A stretch of 64,000 nt of DNA from Acidimicrobiaceae bacterium. Its GTDB lineage: Bacteria > Actinomycetota > Acidimicrobiia > Acidimicrobiales > Ilumatobacteraceae. Of this stretch, positions 33,590 to 43,167 are shown in pieces (position 1 is the first letter of the stretch; each line of letters starts with the position of its first letter). The notes under the pieces are model-generated. The model was not told the DNA's origin. It saw nothing but the letters and a program-made list of their open reading frames with translations, and searched no databases. The translations under genes were made by a program, and so were the position numbers. The DNA lies in NCBI GenBank assembly GCA_020637295.1, contig JACJWF010000007.1, forward strand, positions 115,184 through 179,183, given 5' to 3'.

Positions 33590-36148
33590 GTGCGCGGGCT
33601 GCAGCGACGACTCACCGGTCTGCTTCCGGTCGGCTTCGCCGTGCTGCTCGCTGCGTTCTGCGCGTCGGGCACGGAGCTGTACGTCTCGTCGTCGGGCTCG
33701 GCGGCGATGGAGCAGCAGCTCGCCGAGGCCTGCCGGGCGGACTCCGGGTTCGCCCTCCCGGTCCCGCGCGGCGTGGACGGCGCGGAGCCGATCGTGGAGG
33801 AGATCGGGTCGCGCATCCCGCACATGGACCCGCCGCGCCACGGGGACTCGGCCATGGTCACGGCCCAGCGTCCGGACGGCGGTTCGGCTCGGCTGACGTT
33901 GCTCCAGTTCGACGACCTGCTGACCGACACCGGGGCCGACCCTGCGGGCGCGGCCGCCGCCGGGACCGCCGCCGAGCCGCTGGCGCCGGGCGAGCTGGCG
34001 GTGACGGCGACGAATGCCGAGCTGATGGGTGTCCAGGTCGGCTCCACGCTGGTTGCCGGCGACCGGGTGCTGACCATCGCCCGGGTGATCCCCGACATCG
34101 CCACCGCGCCGGTGCCGTCGGCGTGGTGCGGGCTGTCCCAGTTCGTGCTGCCGCGACCATCCGGCGACCCGCCGCCGCTGTCGGCCGTGGCGGCCACGGA
34201 GACGGTGGCGATGTTCGGCGAATTTCGATTCCGCTGGGTCGAGTACCGCGTTGCGGACGACCCGATCACGCTCACCGAGGCCAACGACATCCTTGCCGCC
34301 TACCGCCGGGCCATCGCCGACTTCGACGCGGCGTTCGACCAGCAGATCGGCGGCGACATCGACCTCGGCATGCGCCATGTGGTCGATCGCGCGACAGGGG
34401 TGACCGACACGGTGAGCCGTTCCCTCCAGCCGGTGCGCCTCACCAGCCTGATCGCCGTGCTCGTGGTGCTACTGGCGGCCGCCGTGCTGCTGGCCAGGGA
34501 GCGGCACCGGGAGGTGCGGCTGCTCGGCGTACGCGGGGTGCCGCCGTCGCAGGTGGCCCGGCGGATGCTGCCGGAGGTCGCGCTGGTCGCCGGGGTGGCG
34601 AGCGCGGTCGGGTTGCTGCTGGCGTGGATGGTGGTGCTGATCGGCGGTCCGTCCTCGTTGCTGGAGCCGGCCGCGCTGCTGCGGGCCGCGTTGATGGCCC
34701 TCGCCGTCGCGGTGGTGGCCATGGGTGCCGTCTTCGCAGCCGTCAGCGTCGTGGCCGACCACGCGGTGGACCGCGGCGGGCGCCACCACCCGATCGTCTG
34801 GTCGCTTCCGGTGGTCGTGGCCGGGTTGGTGGTGCTGGCGGTGTGGTCGTTCCGCCGGCTGGACGAGGTCGGCGGCATCCGCACGTACGGCACCCAGGTC
34901 CGCGGTGGTGAGCTGCTGGCGCTCGGCTTCCCGCTGTTCGGCCTGCTGGCCGGCACACTGGTGGCCTGTGGCCTGCTGGTGCCGCTGGTCGCCACCCTGC
35001 GCCGCACCGGTGGCCGGCTCCCTCGTGCCCTGCGGCTGGGCTGGCGGCGGGTGGTGCTGGAGGCCGGGCCGACCGTGGCCACGGTGGCGGCCGTGGCGAT
35101 GGCCGCGGGCGCGTTCGTGGCGGCGTCGGCGCTGTCCGACGGTGCCAGCCGCCAGCTGGAGGACAAGGCGGAAGCCTTCGTCGGCAGCGACCTCGCCGTG
35201 TCCGTCTTCGACACGATGGACGTGCCCGCCTCGCTGGCAGGTGGGACGTCCCGCGTGGAGACGGCCAACGTGAAGGTCGACGGGACGACCGTCAAGCTGT
35301 ACGGCGTCGACCCGGCCACGTTCCCGGACGTGGCCCGCCTGCGCGATGACGCTTCGTCGCTGTCCCTGCGAGGCCTGATGCATCTGCTGGGCGGGTCGGT
35401 CGGCCGTGGTGACGACCTGCCACCCGCCATCGGCGTCGGCCCCGACCTCACCGTCGGTGACGTGCTGGACCTCGTGATCGCCGGCTCCGACGAGCCCCTG
35501 CGTGTGCGACTGGTGGCCACGGTGGCATTCTTCCCCGGCAAGGTCACCGGCCTCGACGAGGTGGTGGTCGACCGTGAGGTGCTGCTGGCCGCCGTGCGGT
35601 TCCCTCAGCGGTGGGTGCTGGCCAGGGACCCGGACGACGGCTTCGTCGGCGGCTTGCGCGCTGCCGGCTTCCGGATCGGCGTGGTCCTCGATTCGCGGAC
35701 GACGTTCGACGCCTCCAGCTTCAGCGGGCTGAAGTGGGCCTACCAGCCGCTGCGGGCCGTGGGCGTGCTGTTCGCCGTGGTCGCCGCAGCGGTGCAGTTC
35801 CTGGTCGTCGCGGCTCGCCGCACGGCCCGCCGGGCGGCCCACACGATCTCCCGCCGCACCGGCTTCGGCAGGCGCCACCTGTGGGTCGCCGCCGTGGCCG
35901 AGGCGCTGGTGCCGCTGGCGGTTGGTGCGCTGCTCGGCCTGTCGTTGGGGCTGGCCGCCGTGTCGCTGGCCGTGCCCCGGCTGGACCCCATGCCGCTCCT
36001 CGCCCCTCCCGCCCGCTTCCTCGTACCGTGGGGCACGACCCTGGGCATCCTGCTGGCCGTTCCCGTGTGGGCGGTGGCGACGGCCGCGCTGATCGTGCGC
36101 AGCACCGTGGCCGGTGACCCGATGCGTGCTCTGCGAGGTGAGCAGTGA
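33590..36148 (+). CDS. FtsX-like ABC transporter permease
   Basis: 852 residues from GTG 33590. An N-terminal membrane helix and a large extracellular domain (to about residue 275) precede a first FtsX-like four-helix unit (LIAVLVVLLAAAVLLARERHREVRLLGVRG) and a second at the C-terminus (LLAPPARFLVPWGTTLGILL). The 'RxREVRLLGVRG' coupling helix is typical of MacB/LolCE-type permeases. The stop overlaps the next gene (GTGA). Probably exports lipid or peptide, or transmits force to a hydrolase. Confidence 0.9.
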   Translation: MRGLQRRLTGLLPVGFAVLLAAFCASGTELYVSSSGSAAMEQQLAEACRADSGFALPVPRGVDGAEPIVEEIGSRIPHMDPPRHGDSAMVTAQRPDGGSARLTLLQFDDLLTDTGADPAGAAAAGTAAEPLAPGELAVTATNAELMGVQVGSTLVAGDRVLTIARVIPDIATAPVPSAWCGLSQFVLPRPSGDPPPLSAVAATETVAMFGEFRFRWVEYRVADDPITLTEANDILAAYRRAIADFDAAFDQQIGGDIDLGMRHVVDRATGVTDTVSRSLQPVRLTSLIAVLVVLLAAAVLLARERHREVRLLGVRGVPPSQVARRMLPEVALVAGVASAVGLLLAWMVVLIGGPSSLLEPAALLRAALMALAVAVVAMGAVFAAVSVVADHAVDRGGRHHPIVWSLPVVVAGLVVLAVWSFRRLDEVGGIRTYGTQVRGGELLALGFPLFGLLAGTLVACGLLVPLVATLRRTGGRLPRALRLGWRRVVLEAGPTVATVAAVAMAAGAFVAASALSDGASRQLEDKAEAFVGSDLAVSVFDTMDVPASLAGGTSRVETANVKVDGTTVKLYGVDPATFPDVARLRDDASSLSLRGLMHLLGGSVGRGDDLPPAIGVGPDLTVGDVLDLVIAGSDEPLRVRLVATVAFFPGKVTGLDEVVVDREVLLAAVRFPQRWVLARDPDDGFVGGLRAAGFRIGVVLDSRTTFDASSFSGLKWAYQPLRAVGVLFAVVAAAVQFLVVAARRTARRAAHTISRRTGFGRRHLWVAAVAEALVPLAVGALLGLSLGLAAVSLAVPRLDPMPLLAPPARFLVPWGTTLGILLAVPVWAVATAALIVRSTVAGDPMRALRGEQ

Positions 36149-36861
36149 GACCCGTGGGGCGTTCCGACCAACTGGTGGTGGAGTGCAGCGGCGTGACGCG
36201 CCGGTACGTCATCGGCGGACGGGGCTCGGCGGGGTCGGGCTCCGAGGTGCTGGCCCTGCAGGACGTGGACCTGGAGGTGCCGGCCGGTCTGCTGTTGGCG
36301 CTGGCCGGACCCAGCGGTTCGGGCAAGTCCACCCTCCTGGCCCTGCTGGGCGCGCTGGATCGGCCGACGTCCGGCGCGCTGCGCGTGGACGGCGTGGACG
36401 TGGCCACGCTCGGCCGTCGCGAGCGCCGCGCCTTCCGCCGCCGGCGGGCGGTCAGCATGCTGCCGCTGCCGGCCGACAACCTGCTCCTCGACCTGACCGG
36501 GCGGGAGAACGTCGTGGCCGCCGGGCACCATCGGGGGCTGCTCGGCGACGTCAGGTCCCGCGCCGACGAACTGCTGGCAGAGATGGAGTTGGATGCGTTC
36601 GCCGATCGGCCGTGCGCGCTCATGTCCGGCGGCGAGCAGCAGCGGATCGCGCTGGCGGCCAGCCTGATCGGGTCGTCCGCGGTGGTGCTGGCCGACGAGC
36701 CCACCGGCGCGCTGGACCGGGCGGGCGCGGCCACCGTGGCCGCCGCGCTGCGCGGTGCCGTCGAGCGCGGCGCGTCGATCGTGGTCGCCACCCACGACCC
36801 GAACATCGAGGCGGTGGCCGACATGGTGGTGCGGCTGGACCACGGGAGGAGGGTGCTGTGA
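36145..36861 (+). CDS. ABC transporter ATPase (first of two)
   Basis: 238 residues from GTG 36145. Walker A GPSGSGKSTLLALLGALD, signature MSGGEQQRIALAASL, Walker B VVLADEPTGALD and H-loop ATHDPN are intact. The Q-loop, normally FQ before NLLP, reads MLPLPADNLLLDLT: the glutamine is gone, which may weaken coupling. MacB/LolD class. Overlaps both neighbours by 4 nt (GTGA). Confidence 0.92.
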   Translation: MRPVGRSDQLVVECSGVTRRYVIGGRGSAGSGSEVLALQDVDLEVPAGLLLALAGPSGSGKSTLLALLGALDRPTSGALRVDGVDVATLGRRERRAFRRRRAVSMLPLPADNLLLDLTGRENVVAAGHHRGLLGDVRSRADELLAEMELDAFADRPCALMSGGEQQRIALAASLIGSSAVVLADEPTGALDRAGAATVAAALRGAVERGASIVVATHDPNIEAVADMVVRLDHGRRVL

Positions 36862-37514
36862 GCGAGGTCGACGCGGGTGGCATGCCAGGTCCGCCGATCG
36901 AGGCGAACGAGGCGATCGAGGCGGTGGAGTTGACCAAGATGTGGTCGCCGACCGCGGGGCTGCGCCCGGTGAGCCTGACCGTGGCCGCCGGCGAGATGGT
37001 GGTGGTGCGCGGCCGCTCCGGCAGCGGCAAGTCCACCCTGCTGGCCTTGCTGGCCGGGCTGTGCCGGCCCGACGGCGGTTCGGCGCGTGTCGCCGGTGCG
37101 GCGCCCACGGGTGACACGCCGTGGGCCAAGGTGGCGTTGGTGCCGCAGGTGCTGGGCATGGCCGTGGAACTGTCGATCCGCGAGAACATCGTCGACGCCG
37201 CGGCCGGCCGGCCCGACGAGGCGCGGCTGGCCGGCCTGCTGGAGCGGCTGGATGTCGCCCCCTTCGCCGGCCGCCGGCTGGGCGAGGTGTCCATGGGGCA
37301 GCAGCAACGGGCAGCGGTGGCGCGGGCGCTGGTGCAGGTGCCGACCGTGCTGCTGGTGGACGAGCCGACCAGCTTCCAGGACGGGCGGCACGCGGACGGG
37401 GTGGTGGCGGAGCTCCATCGCAGCGCGGCTGCGGGTGCTGCGGTGCTGGTGGCCACGCACGACCCGATCGTGGTGGCGGCGGCGGACCGGGTGCTCGACC
37501 TGCAGGCGGTATGA
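36858..37514 (+). CDS. ABC transporter ATPase (second of two)
   Basis: 218 residues from GTG 36858. Walker A GRSGSGKSTLLALLAGL, an intact Q-loop (VALVPQVLG), a divergent signature VSMGQQQRAAVARAL, Walker B VLLVDEPTSFQDG and H-loop ATHDPI. It resembles the first ATPase but differs in which motifs are altered, so a heterodimer with one standard and one degenerate site is plausible. Overlaps the preceding stop by 4 nt. Confidence 0.92.
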   Translation: MSEVDAGGMPGPPIEANEAIEAVELTKMWSPTAGLRPVSLTVAAGEMVVVRGRSGSGKSTLLALLAGLCRPDGGSARVAGAAPTGDTPWAKVALVPQVLGMAVELSIRENIVDAAAGRPDEARLAGLLERLDVAPFAGRRLGEVSMGQQQRAAVARALVQVPTVLLVDEPTSFQDGRHADGVVAELHRSAAAGAAVLVATHDPIVVAAADRVLDLQAV

Positions 37515-37540
37515 CGCCCCCGTCTAGGTTGGCGGGTGCC

Positions 37541-38248
37541 ATGGAAGCCGACGACACCGACACGACCGGCGACACCGCCCACCTCGACCCGCTGATGCAT
37601 GTGGCCCAGCCGGACCACCCCGACGTGGTCGCCGTGGCACGGGCGGAGGCCGGCCGGGCCGTGCGGGACATCGGTCACGCGCTCGTCGGTCACCATGTGC
37701 CGGTGGCGTTCCTGGAGGAGTTCACGGCGGCGCTGGACGGGCTGACCGCCCACCTGCTGCAGGGCGAGCCGCGTTCGCGGTCGCAGGTCCGCCAGGAAGG
37801 GCAGTGGGGCGAGCCGCCCGCCGACGGCGACGTGATGACCACCTACGACGAGCGCCCGGTGTCCGGCCGGGGCAGCCCGTGGGGCCTGGACATCGAGGTG
37901 CGCCGCGACGGCGACGAGGCGGTGGCCACCCTCACTCTGCGTGCGGCCCACGAGGGGGCGCCGGATCGCAGCCACGGCGGGATCGTCGCCGCCTTGTTCG
38001 ACGACGTGTACGGCTTCGTGCTGGCCCTGCTGGCTCAGCCCGGATTCACCGGCGAGCTGGGCATCCGCTACGTCGCCGGCGTGCCCATCGGTGTGCCGCT
38101 GGAGTGTCGCGTGCGGATGGATCGCCAGGAGGGCCGCAAGCTGTTCATGAGCGGCGAGCTACGTGACGGCGACACCGTGCTGGCCACGTCCACTGCGACG
38201 TTCATCACCATTCCGCGGGAGTTGTTCTACAGCGGCCAGGAGGGCTGA
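37541..38248 (+). CDS. PaaI-like hotdog-fold thioesterase
   Basis: The C-terminal part holds the hotdog core: RSHGGIVAALFDDVYGFVLAL (helix with catalytic Asp) and GELGIRYVAGVPIGVPLECRV, the pattern of acyl-CoA thioesterases. A 100-residue N-terminal helical region (AHLDPLMHVAQPDHPD onwards) is not part of the standard domain. ATG 37541 has TAGGTT 10 nt upstream; ATG 37511, which overlaps the ATPase stop by 4 nt, is the alternative. It ends 13 bp before the convergent membrane protein. Confidence 0.82.
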   Translation: MEADDTDTTGDTAHLDPLMHVAQPDHPDVVAVARAEAGRAVRDIGHALVGHHVPVAFLEEFTAALDGLTAHLLQGEPRSRSQVRQEGQWGEPPADGDVMTTYDERPVSGRGSPWGLDIEVRRDGDEAVATLTLRAAHEGAPDRSHGGIVAALFDDVYGFVLALLAQPGFTGELGIRYVAGVPIGVPLECRVRMDRQEGRKLFMSGELRDGDTVLATSTATFITIPRELFYSGQEG

Positions 38249-38261
38249 GGCCGGCCGCCCG

Positions 38262-39695
38262 TCACGCCGTGGCGAGGAACACCGGCGGCAGCTCGAACGA
38301 CCCTGCGGCGTAGAGCGTGAGGGGCTGGCCGGCCGGGGCGGCGAAGCACAGGGTTCCGGAGAGGGTGCCGCCGTCGAACACGTCGGCGAACAACTCCAGC
38401 CCGCCGGGCACCACCCCGCAGGCGTAGCCGTCCAGCTCCACGTTGCCGTCGGCGACAGCCCGGGCGGAGACCTCGGCTGCGTTCGCCGAGCCGCCGCCGG
38501 CGTAGGACACGACGACGTCAACGCCCACGAAGACCATGCCAGCGGGTGGCGGCTCGTTGAACGAGTTCTCCGCCAGCACGGCGGCGGTGATGTCGCGGGC
38601 GGCGCCGGTGACGGTGAGGCTCCATCCCGCGCCCAGCGCCGCCGTGCTGCCGAGCGAGATGGCGTTGGTGCGCTCGTCGATGGCGGAGCCGTCGGGCCGT
38701 GGCCCGAGCAGCGGCTGCATCTGCTGGGCCGTGCCGGGCCCGGTGGCAAGGAACACCTCCGTGCCGTCGCCGAAGTAGTCGCCCACGCCGTAGAGCTTGA
38801 GCACGGGGGCATCGGCGGGTGTGGTGACGAAGCACAGGTTGCCGACCAGCACGCCGCCGGCGAACACGTCGCGGAAGATGGGCAGCTCGTCGGGGATGAC
38901 GCCGCAGTAGTTGTCCAGTTCGGTGTGGTCGGCGCCGACGGCGCTGATGGTGGGCTGGAACGCCGAGAGCGGCTCCTCCTTGCCGAAGTAGCCGAGGGCG
39001 ACGCGGACGATCGTGAACTGGCTGCCGGCCGGTGGCGGCTCGTTGAACTGATTCTCGGTGGCGACGATGGCGGTGGCATCGCCGATGGTGTCCAGCACCT
39101 GCAGGCGCCAGCCGCCGCCGATGTCGGCGATGCCGCCGACGGCCACGGGCGAGCCGATCGTTCCGCGCCGGCCGGCGGGAGCACCCGCCACCTCGTTCTC
39201 GTTCGGCGGGGCGATGACCGTGGTCTCGCTGCCGCTCGAGGTGCCCGCGGGTTGCGCTGCCGTGGTGCCCGGCCCGTCGCCGGTGGCCGGCACCGAGACC
39301 GTGGTGGGCAGTGGTGCGGCGGTGACGGTGGTGAGCGAGGAGTCGAGGGAGGAGCCCGGGGATGGCTCGGCGGTGTCGTCGCCGCCGGACACCACCACCA
39401 CGATCCCGACACCGATGGCCACCAATGCCGCGAGCGCGACGGCGATCACCCACTTGGGGATCCCGCTCGACGGCGGGGCGTCGACAGGGGGCGGTGGCGT
39501 GGTGACGATCGTGGGCCCGCTGAACGGTGCCCCTGGCGTGGACAGTGTCCCCGGTGTGGACGGTGCCCCTGGCGTGGACGGTGCCCCCGGTGCTACGGGT
39601 GTCGTGGGCGTTGCGCCCGGTGTCGTCGCCGCAGGCGCCGGCGTGCCGGGCGGTGGCGGGCCCCAACCGGCACCGGGCGGCGGCAGGTCGCTCAT
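38262..39695 (-). CDS. Membrane-anchored protein with two similar extracellular domains (DUF4352-like)
   Basis: 477 residues. A Pro/Gly/Thr-rich cytoplasmic N-terminus with STPGAPSTPG repeats, one membrane helix (WVIAVALAALVAIGVGIVVVV) and a Thr/Ser linker lead to two related domains. Each has a W-x-L-x-V core, then ENQFNEPPPAG or ENSFNEPPPAG and a VxYxG strand, with a C-G-V-I/V-P motif. DUF4352-like immunoprotective folds look like this. It starts 4 nt before the end of topA (ATGA), so translation is coupled to topoisomerase. Role unknown. Confidence 0.75.
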   Translation of the reverse strand: MSDLPPPGAGWGPPPPGTPAPAATTPGATPTTPVAPGAPSTPGAPSTPGTLSTPGAPFSGPTIVTTPPPPVDAPPSSGIPKWVIAVALAALVAIGVGIVVVVSGGDDTAEPSPGSSLDSSLTTVTAAPLPTTVSVPATGDGPGTTAAQPAGTSSGSETTVIAPPNENEVAGAPAGRRGTIGSPVAVGGIADIGGGWRLQVLDTIGDATAIVATENQFNEPPPAGSQFTIVRVALGYFGKEEPLSAFQPTISAVGADHTELDNYCGVIPDELPIFRDVFAGGVLVGNLCFVTTPADAPVLKLYGVGDYFGDGTEVFLATGPGTAQQMQPLLGPRPDGSAIDERTNAISLGSTAALGAGWSLTVTGAARDITAAVLAENSFNEPPPAGMVFVGVDVVVSYAGGGSANAAEVSARAVADGNVELDGYACGVVPGGLELFADVFDGGTLSGTLCFAAPAGQPLTLYAAGSFELPPVFLATA

Positions 39696-42388
39696 GTGTT
39701 CTTGGCCGGGGCCTTCTTCGCCGCGGCCTTCTTGGCGGGGGCCTTCTTCGCCGCCGCCTTCTTGGCGGGTGCGGCCTTCTTCGCCGCCGCCTTCTTCGTG
39801 GCCGCGGCCTTGCGCCCCGGCACGCCACCCTTCTCGATGATGGCCTCGCGGCGCAGGGCGAGCAGCTCGTAGGCACGCTCCGGCGGCATGGCGTCCAGCC
39901 GGTCGCCCTTGCCGAGGGAGGCGTTGGTCTCCCCGTCCGTCACGTACACACCGAACTTGCCGTCCTTGGCCACCACGGCCTTGCCACTGACCGGGTCCGT
40001 GCCGAACTCGCGCAGTGGGCCCTTCGCCGCCAGGTTGGCGCCACCGCCGCGGCGGTACACCTTCGGCTGGCTGAAGATCTGCACGGCCTCGTCGAGGGTG
40101 ATGGTCAGCAGCTGGTCCTCGTTGGCGATGTTGCGGAAGTCCTTGCCCTTCTGGACGTACGGGCCGTATCGGCCGTTGTTGGCCAGGATCTCCTGCCCGT
40201 CCGACGGGTCCACACCGAGCGTCCGGGGCAACTGCAGCAGGGCCTCCGCCTCGTCCACCGTCATCCGCTCCAGCACCATCGTCTTGAACAGGCTGGCCAT
40301 CTTCGGCTTGTCGTGCCCAGGGGGCGGGTTGTCCGCCGTGCCCCACTGCACGTACGGGCCGTAGCGGCCGTTCTTGGCGAAGACGGGGTAGCCGTCGAGC
40401 TCGCCGATCGGCTCGTCCGCCTTGGGCGCAGCGAGCAGTTGGAGGGCCAGCGCCATCGTCAGCTCGTCGGGGGCCAGGTCGTCGGGCACGCTGGCCGTGT
40501 CCTCACCACGCTTCACGTACGGGCCGTACTTGCCGGGCTTCACCACCACGGTCTCGCCGTTCGGGTCCGCCCCGATCGGGAAGGTGTTGATCTCGGCGGC
40601 GTCGATGGCGTCCAGGTTCTCCTCCACCAGGCGCTTCAGGCCGGGGAGGGCGTCGTCCTCGTCGCCGAAGTAGAAGTCGTGCAGCCAGTCCTGCTTCTGC
40701 CGCTCGGCGCGGGCGATGGCGTCCAGGTCCTCTTCGATCTTGGCGGTGAAGGCGTAGTCCACCAGTTCGCCGAAGTGACGCTCCATCAGGCCGATCACGG
40801 CAAACGCGGTCCACGTTGGGACCAGCGCCTGGCCCTTCTTCCACACGTAACCGCGGTCCTGCACCGTCTGGATGATGCTGGCCCAGGTGGACGGGCGGCC
40901 GATGCCCAGTTCCTCCAGCCGCTTCACCAGCGAGGCCTCGGTGTAGCGGGCCGGCGGGGTGGTGGCGTGGCCGTTCGGCGTGATCTCGGCGATCGGCACG
41001 GCCTGGCCGACGGCTAGCGGCGGCAGCAGGGCCTCGCGCTCGGCGTCGCCGTCGCCGGCGTCGTCGGTGCTCTCCACGTACACCTGGCGGTAGCCGGGGA
41101 ACGTGATGGTGGTGCCGCTGGCGGCGAACTCGCAGTCGGTGCCGCCCGGGGCGCCGGTGCCGGCCGGCTCGCGCACCGCGGCGGCCAGGCGCACGCTGAC
41201 GGTGGTGCCGGCGGCGTCGGCCATCTGCGAGGCCAGGGTGCGCTGCCAGATCAGGCGGTACAGGCTGAGCTCCTGCCCGTTCAGCTCACCGGCCAGGCTG
41301 TCCGGCGACCGCAGTGGGGTGGTGGGGCGGATGGCCTCGTGGGCCTCCTGCGCGTTCTTCACCTTGGTGCTGTAGGAGCGCGGGGTGGGGGAGACGAACT
41401 GCTGGCCGTAGGCCCGGTGGATCTCAGCCCGCACGGCGTTCTTGGCCTCGTCGCTGAGGTTCACCGCGTCCGTACGCATGTAGGTGATGTAGCCACGCTC
41501 GTACAGGCCCTGGGCGATGCGCATGACCTGGGCGGCACCGAGGCGCAGCTTGCGCCCGCCCTCCTGCTGGAGGGTGGAGGTCATGAACGGGGGCTTCGGC
41601 GAGCTGCGGTAGGGCTTCTCCTCCACGGAGCGCACGGTGACGTCGGCGCCGTCGAGGGCGCCGGCCAGCGCGCGGGCGCGGGCTTCGTCCACCACCACGA
41701 CGTTCGGTTTGGCGACGCCGTCGCTGCGGAAGTCCTTCCCCGTGGCCACCTTCGTGCCGTCGAGGGCGACGAGCGTGGCGGTGAACGCAGGGCCGGTGGC
41801 GGTGAGGAGGTCGATGTCCCAGTACGGGGCGGTGACGAAGGCGATCCGCTCCCGCTCGCGCTCCACGATCAGGCGCACCGACGGGCTCTGCACCCGGCCG
41901 GCGGACAGGCCGCGGTTGACCCGGCGCCACAGCACCGGCGAGACCTCGTAGCCGTACAGGCGGTCCAGCAGGCGGCGGGTCTCTGCGGCGTCGACCAGCC
42001 CGTAGTCGATGCCACGCGGGTTGGCGACGGCGTGGTCGATGGCGGCCTTGGTGATCTCGTGGAAGACCATCCGCTTCACCGGGATCTTCGGCTTCAGGTA
42101 CTCCAGCAGGTGCCAGGAGATGGCCTCGCCCTCGCGGTCTTCGTCCGTCGCGAGGTAGAGCTCGTCGGCGTTCTTCATCGCGGCACGCAGGTCCTTCACC
42201 ACGTCCTTGCCGCGCAGGGTCAGCTCGTAGGTGGGCTTGAACCCGTTGTCCACGTCGATCTGCAACCCCTTGCTCGGCAGGTCGGCCACATGGCCCACCG
42301 AGGCGCGCACGTCGAACGCGTTGCCGAGGAACTTGGAGATCGTTTTCGCCTTGGCAGGCGACTCCACGATGACGAGGGGTTTGGGCAT
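39692..42388 (-). CDS. topA: DNA topoisomerase I
   Basis: 898 residues, type IA topoisomerase that relaxes negative supercoils. TOPRIM motif LVIVESPAKAKTISKFLG at the N-terminus and TDEDREGEAISWH (81-93), with catalytic Tyr303 in GYITYMRTD. C-terminal repeats of the form G-x-Y-G-P-Y-V-K/Q (from about residue 640) match the actinobacterial Topo I C-terminal domains in place of zinc fingers. The tail is Lys/Ala/Pro-rich (AKKAAAKKAPAKKA), a basic DNA-binding extension common in actinobacteria. Start at 42388 is the canonical MPKPLVIVESPAK. Confidence 0.97.
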   Translation of the reverse strand: MPKPLVIVESPAKAKTISKFLGNAFDVRASVGHVADLPSKGLQIDVDNGFKPTYELTLRGKDVVKDLRAAMKNADELYLATDEDREGEAISWHLLEYLKPKIPVKRMVFHEITKAAIDHAVANPRGIDYGLVDAAETRRLLDRLYGYEVSPVLWRRVNRGLSAGRVQSPSVRLIVERERERIAFVTAPYWDIDLLTATGPAFTATLVALDGTKVATGKDFRSDGVAKPNVVVVDEARARALAGALDGADVTVRSVEEKPYRSSPKPPFMTSTLQQEGGRKLRLGAAQVMRIAQGLYERGYITYMRTDAVNLSDEAKNAVRAEIHRAYGQQFVSPTPRSYSTKVKNAQEAHEAIRPTTPLRSPDSLAGELNGQELSLYRLIWQRTLASQMADAAGTTVSVRLAAAVREPAGTGAPGGTDCEFAASGTTITFPGYRQVYVESTDDAGDGDAEREALLPPLAVGQAVPIAEITPNGHATTPPARYTEASLVKRLEELGIGRPSTWASIIQTVQDRGYVWKKGQALVPTWTAFAVIGLMERHFGELVDYAFTAKIEEDLDAIARAERQKQDWLHDFYFGDEDDALPGLKRLVEENLDAIDAAEINTFPIGADPNGETVVVKPGKYGPYVKRGEDTASVPDDLAPDELTMALALQLLAAPKADEPIGELDGYPVFAKNGRYGPYVQWGTADNPPPGHDKPKMASLFKTMVLERMTVDEAEALLQLPRTLGVDPSDGQEILANNGRYGPYVQKGKDFRNIANEDQLLTITLDEAVQIFSQPKVYRRGGGANLAAKGPLREFGTDPVSGKAVVAKDGKFGVYVTDGETNASLGKGDRLDAMPPERAYELLALRREAIIEKGGVPGRKAAATKKAAAKKAAPAKKAAAKKAPAKKAAAKKAPAKNT

Positions 42389-42438
42389 GGCGAGGCAATG
42401 GCTAGGTGATGAACCCCTCCGTTGTCAAGGAGAGGGGG

Positions 42439-43164
42439 ATGGCTGACATGAGTATGGTGGCGTCGATGGCCGAGCCGTTCGTGGACCTGGTCGACAGCGA
42501 CCTGCTGCCGCCACCACCCGCGAGCGTCGGCCCGCGCGACCTGTGGCCGACGGTCCGCAACTGGCTGCTCGTGGCCATGGCCGCGCTGTTGGCCTTCGCC
42601 TGGTTCGCCCGCGGACGCGTCGACACGGCTGAGGAGAGTCGCGGCCGACATGAGGACTGGGTCGAGTACAACGACCACTGGTCGACGTGGTTCGAGCAGT
42701 ACGGCTTGCCCGCCTACGAGCGGGTGCTGGACGGCGGGCAGGTCAGCGGCGACCAACTCACGCTGACCAGTCGCACCTACCCCGAGGGAGATGGCTTGGG
42801 TGTGGGAGGCCCGGTTCGGGCGGTCATGGGCGAGGTGGAAGGGTGGCGCCGGCTCAGCTCGCCGCGCCACGGTGAGGTCCTGGACCTGGTGGAGGAGTGG
42901 GACCTCGGCGTGGTCGGTGTGCTCAACGGCACCGGCACGAGGGTCGTGGACCCGGAGGGCCTGGCGGCGTTGGACGGGCCCGGCTTCCTGGATCGGCTGC
43001 GGGCGGCCGAGCAGGCGGCTCTGCCGGCGATGCAGGACGACCTCGACCGAGCAGTGCTGGTCCACCGCCTGTGGCTGGGGGCGATGTACGCCAGCATGGC
43101 GCTGGTGGCACTGGGCCCGTTCGGCCTGATCGCTGCCGGCCGGCGCCTCCGCCCGGAGGAGTGA
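42439..43164 (+). CDS. Hypothetical two-helix membrane protein
   Basis: 241 residues. A strong ribosome binding site AAGGAG sits 6 nt before ATG 42439. One membrane helix near residues 37-57 (NWLLVAMAALLAFAWFA) and a second near the C-terminus (GAMYASMALVALGPFGLIAAG) flank an extracellular acidic, Trp-rich domain of about 140 residues (DWVEYNDHWSTWFEQYG). I recognise no family. Confidence 0.7.
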   Translation: MADMSMVASMAEPFVDLVDSDLLPPPPASVGPRDLWPTVRNWLLVAMAALLAFAWFARGRVDTAEESRGRHEDWVEYNDHWSTWFEQYGLPAYERVLDGGQVSGDQLTLTSRTYPEGDGLGVGGPVRAVMGEVEGWRRLSSPRHGEVLDLVEEWDLGVVGVLNGTGTRVVDPEGLAALDGPGFLDRLRAAEQAALPAMQDDLDRAVLVHRLWLGAMYASMALVALGPFGLIAAGRRLRPEE

Positions 43165-43167
43165 ACG

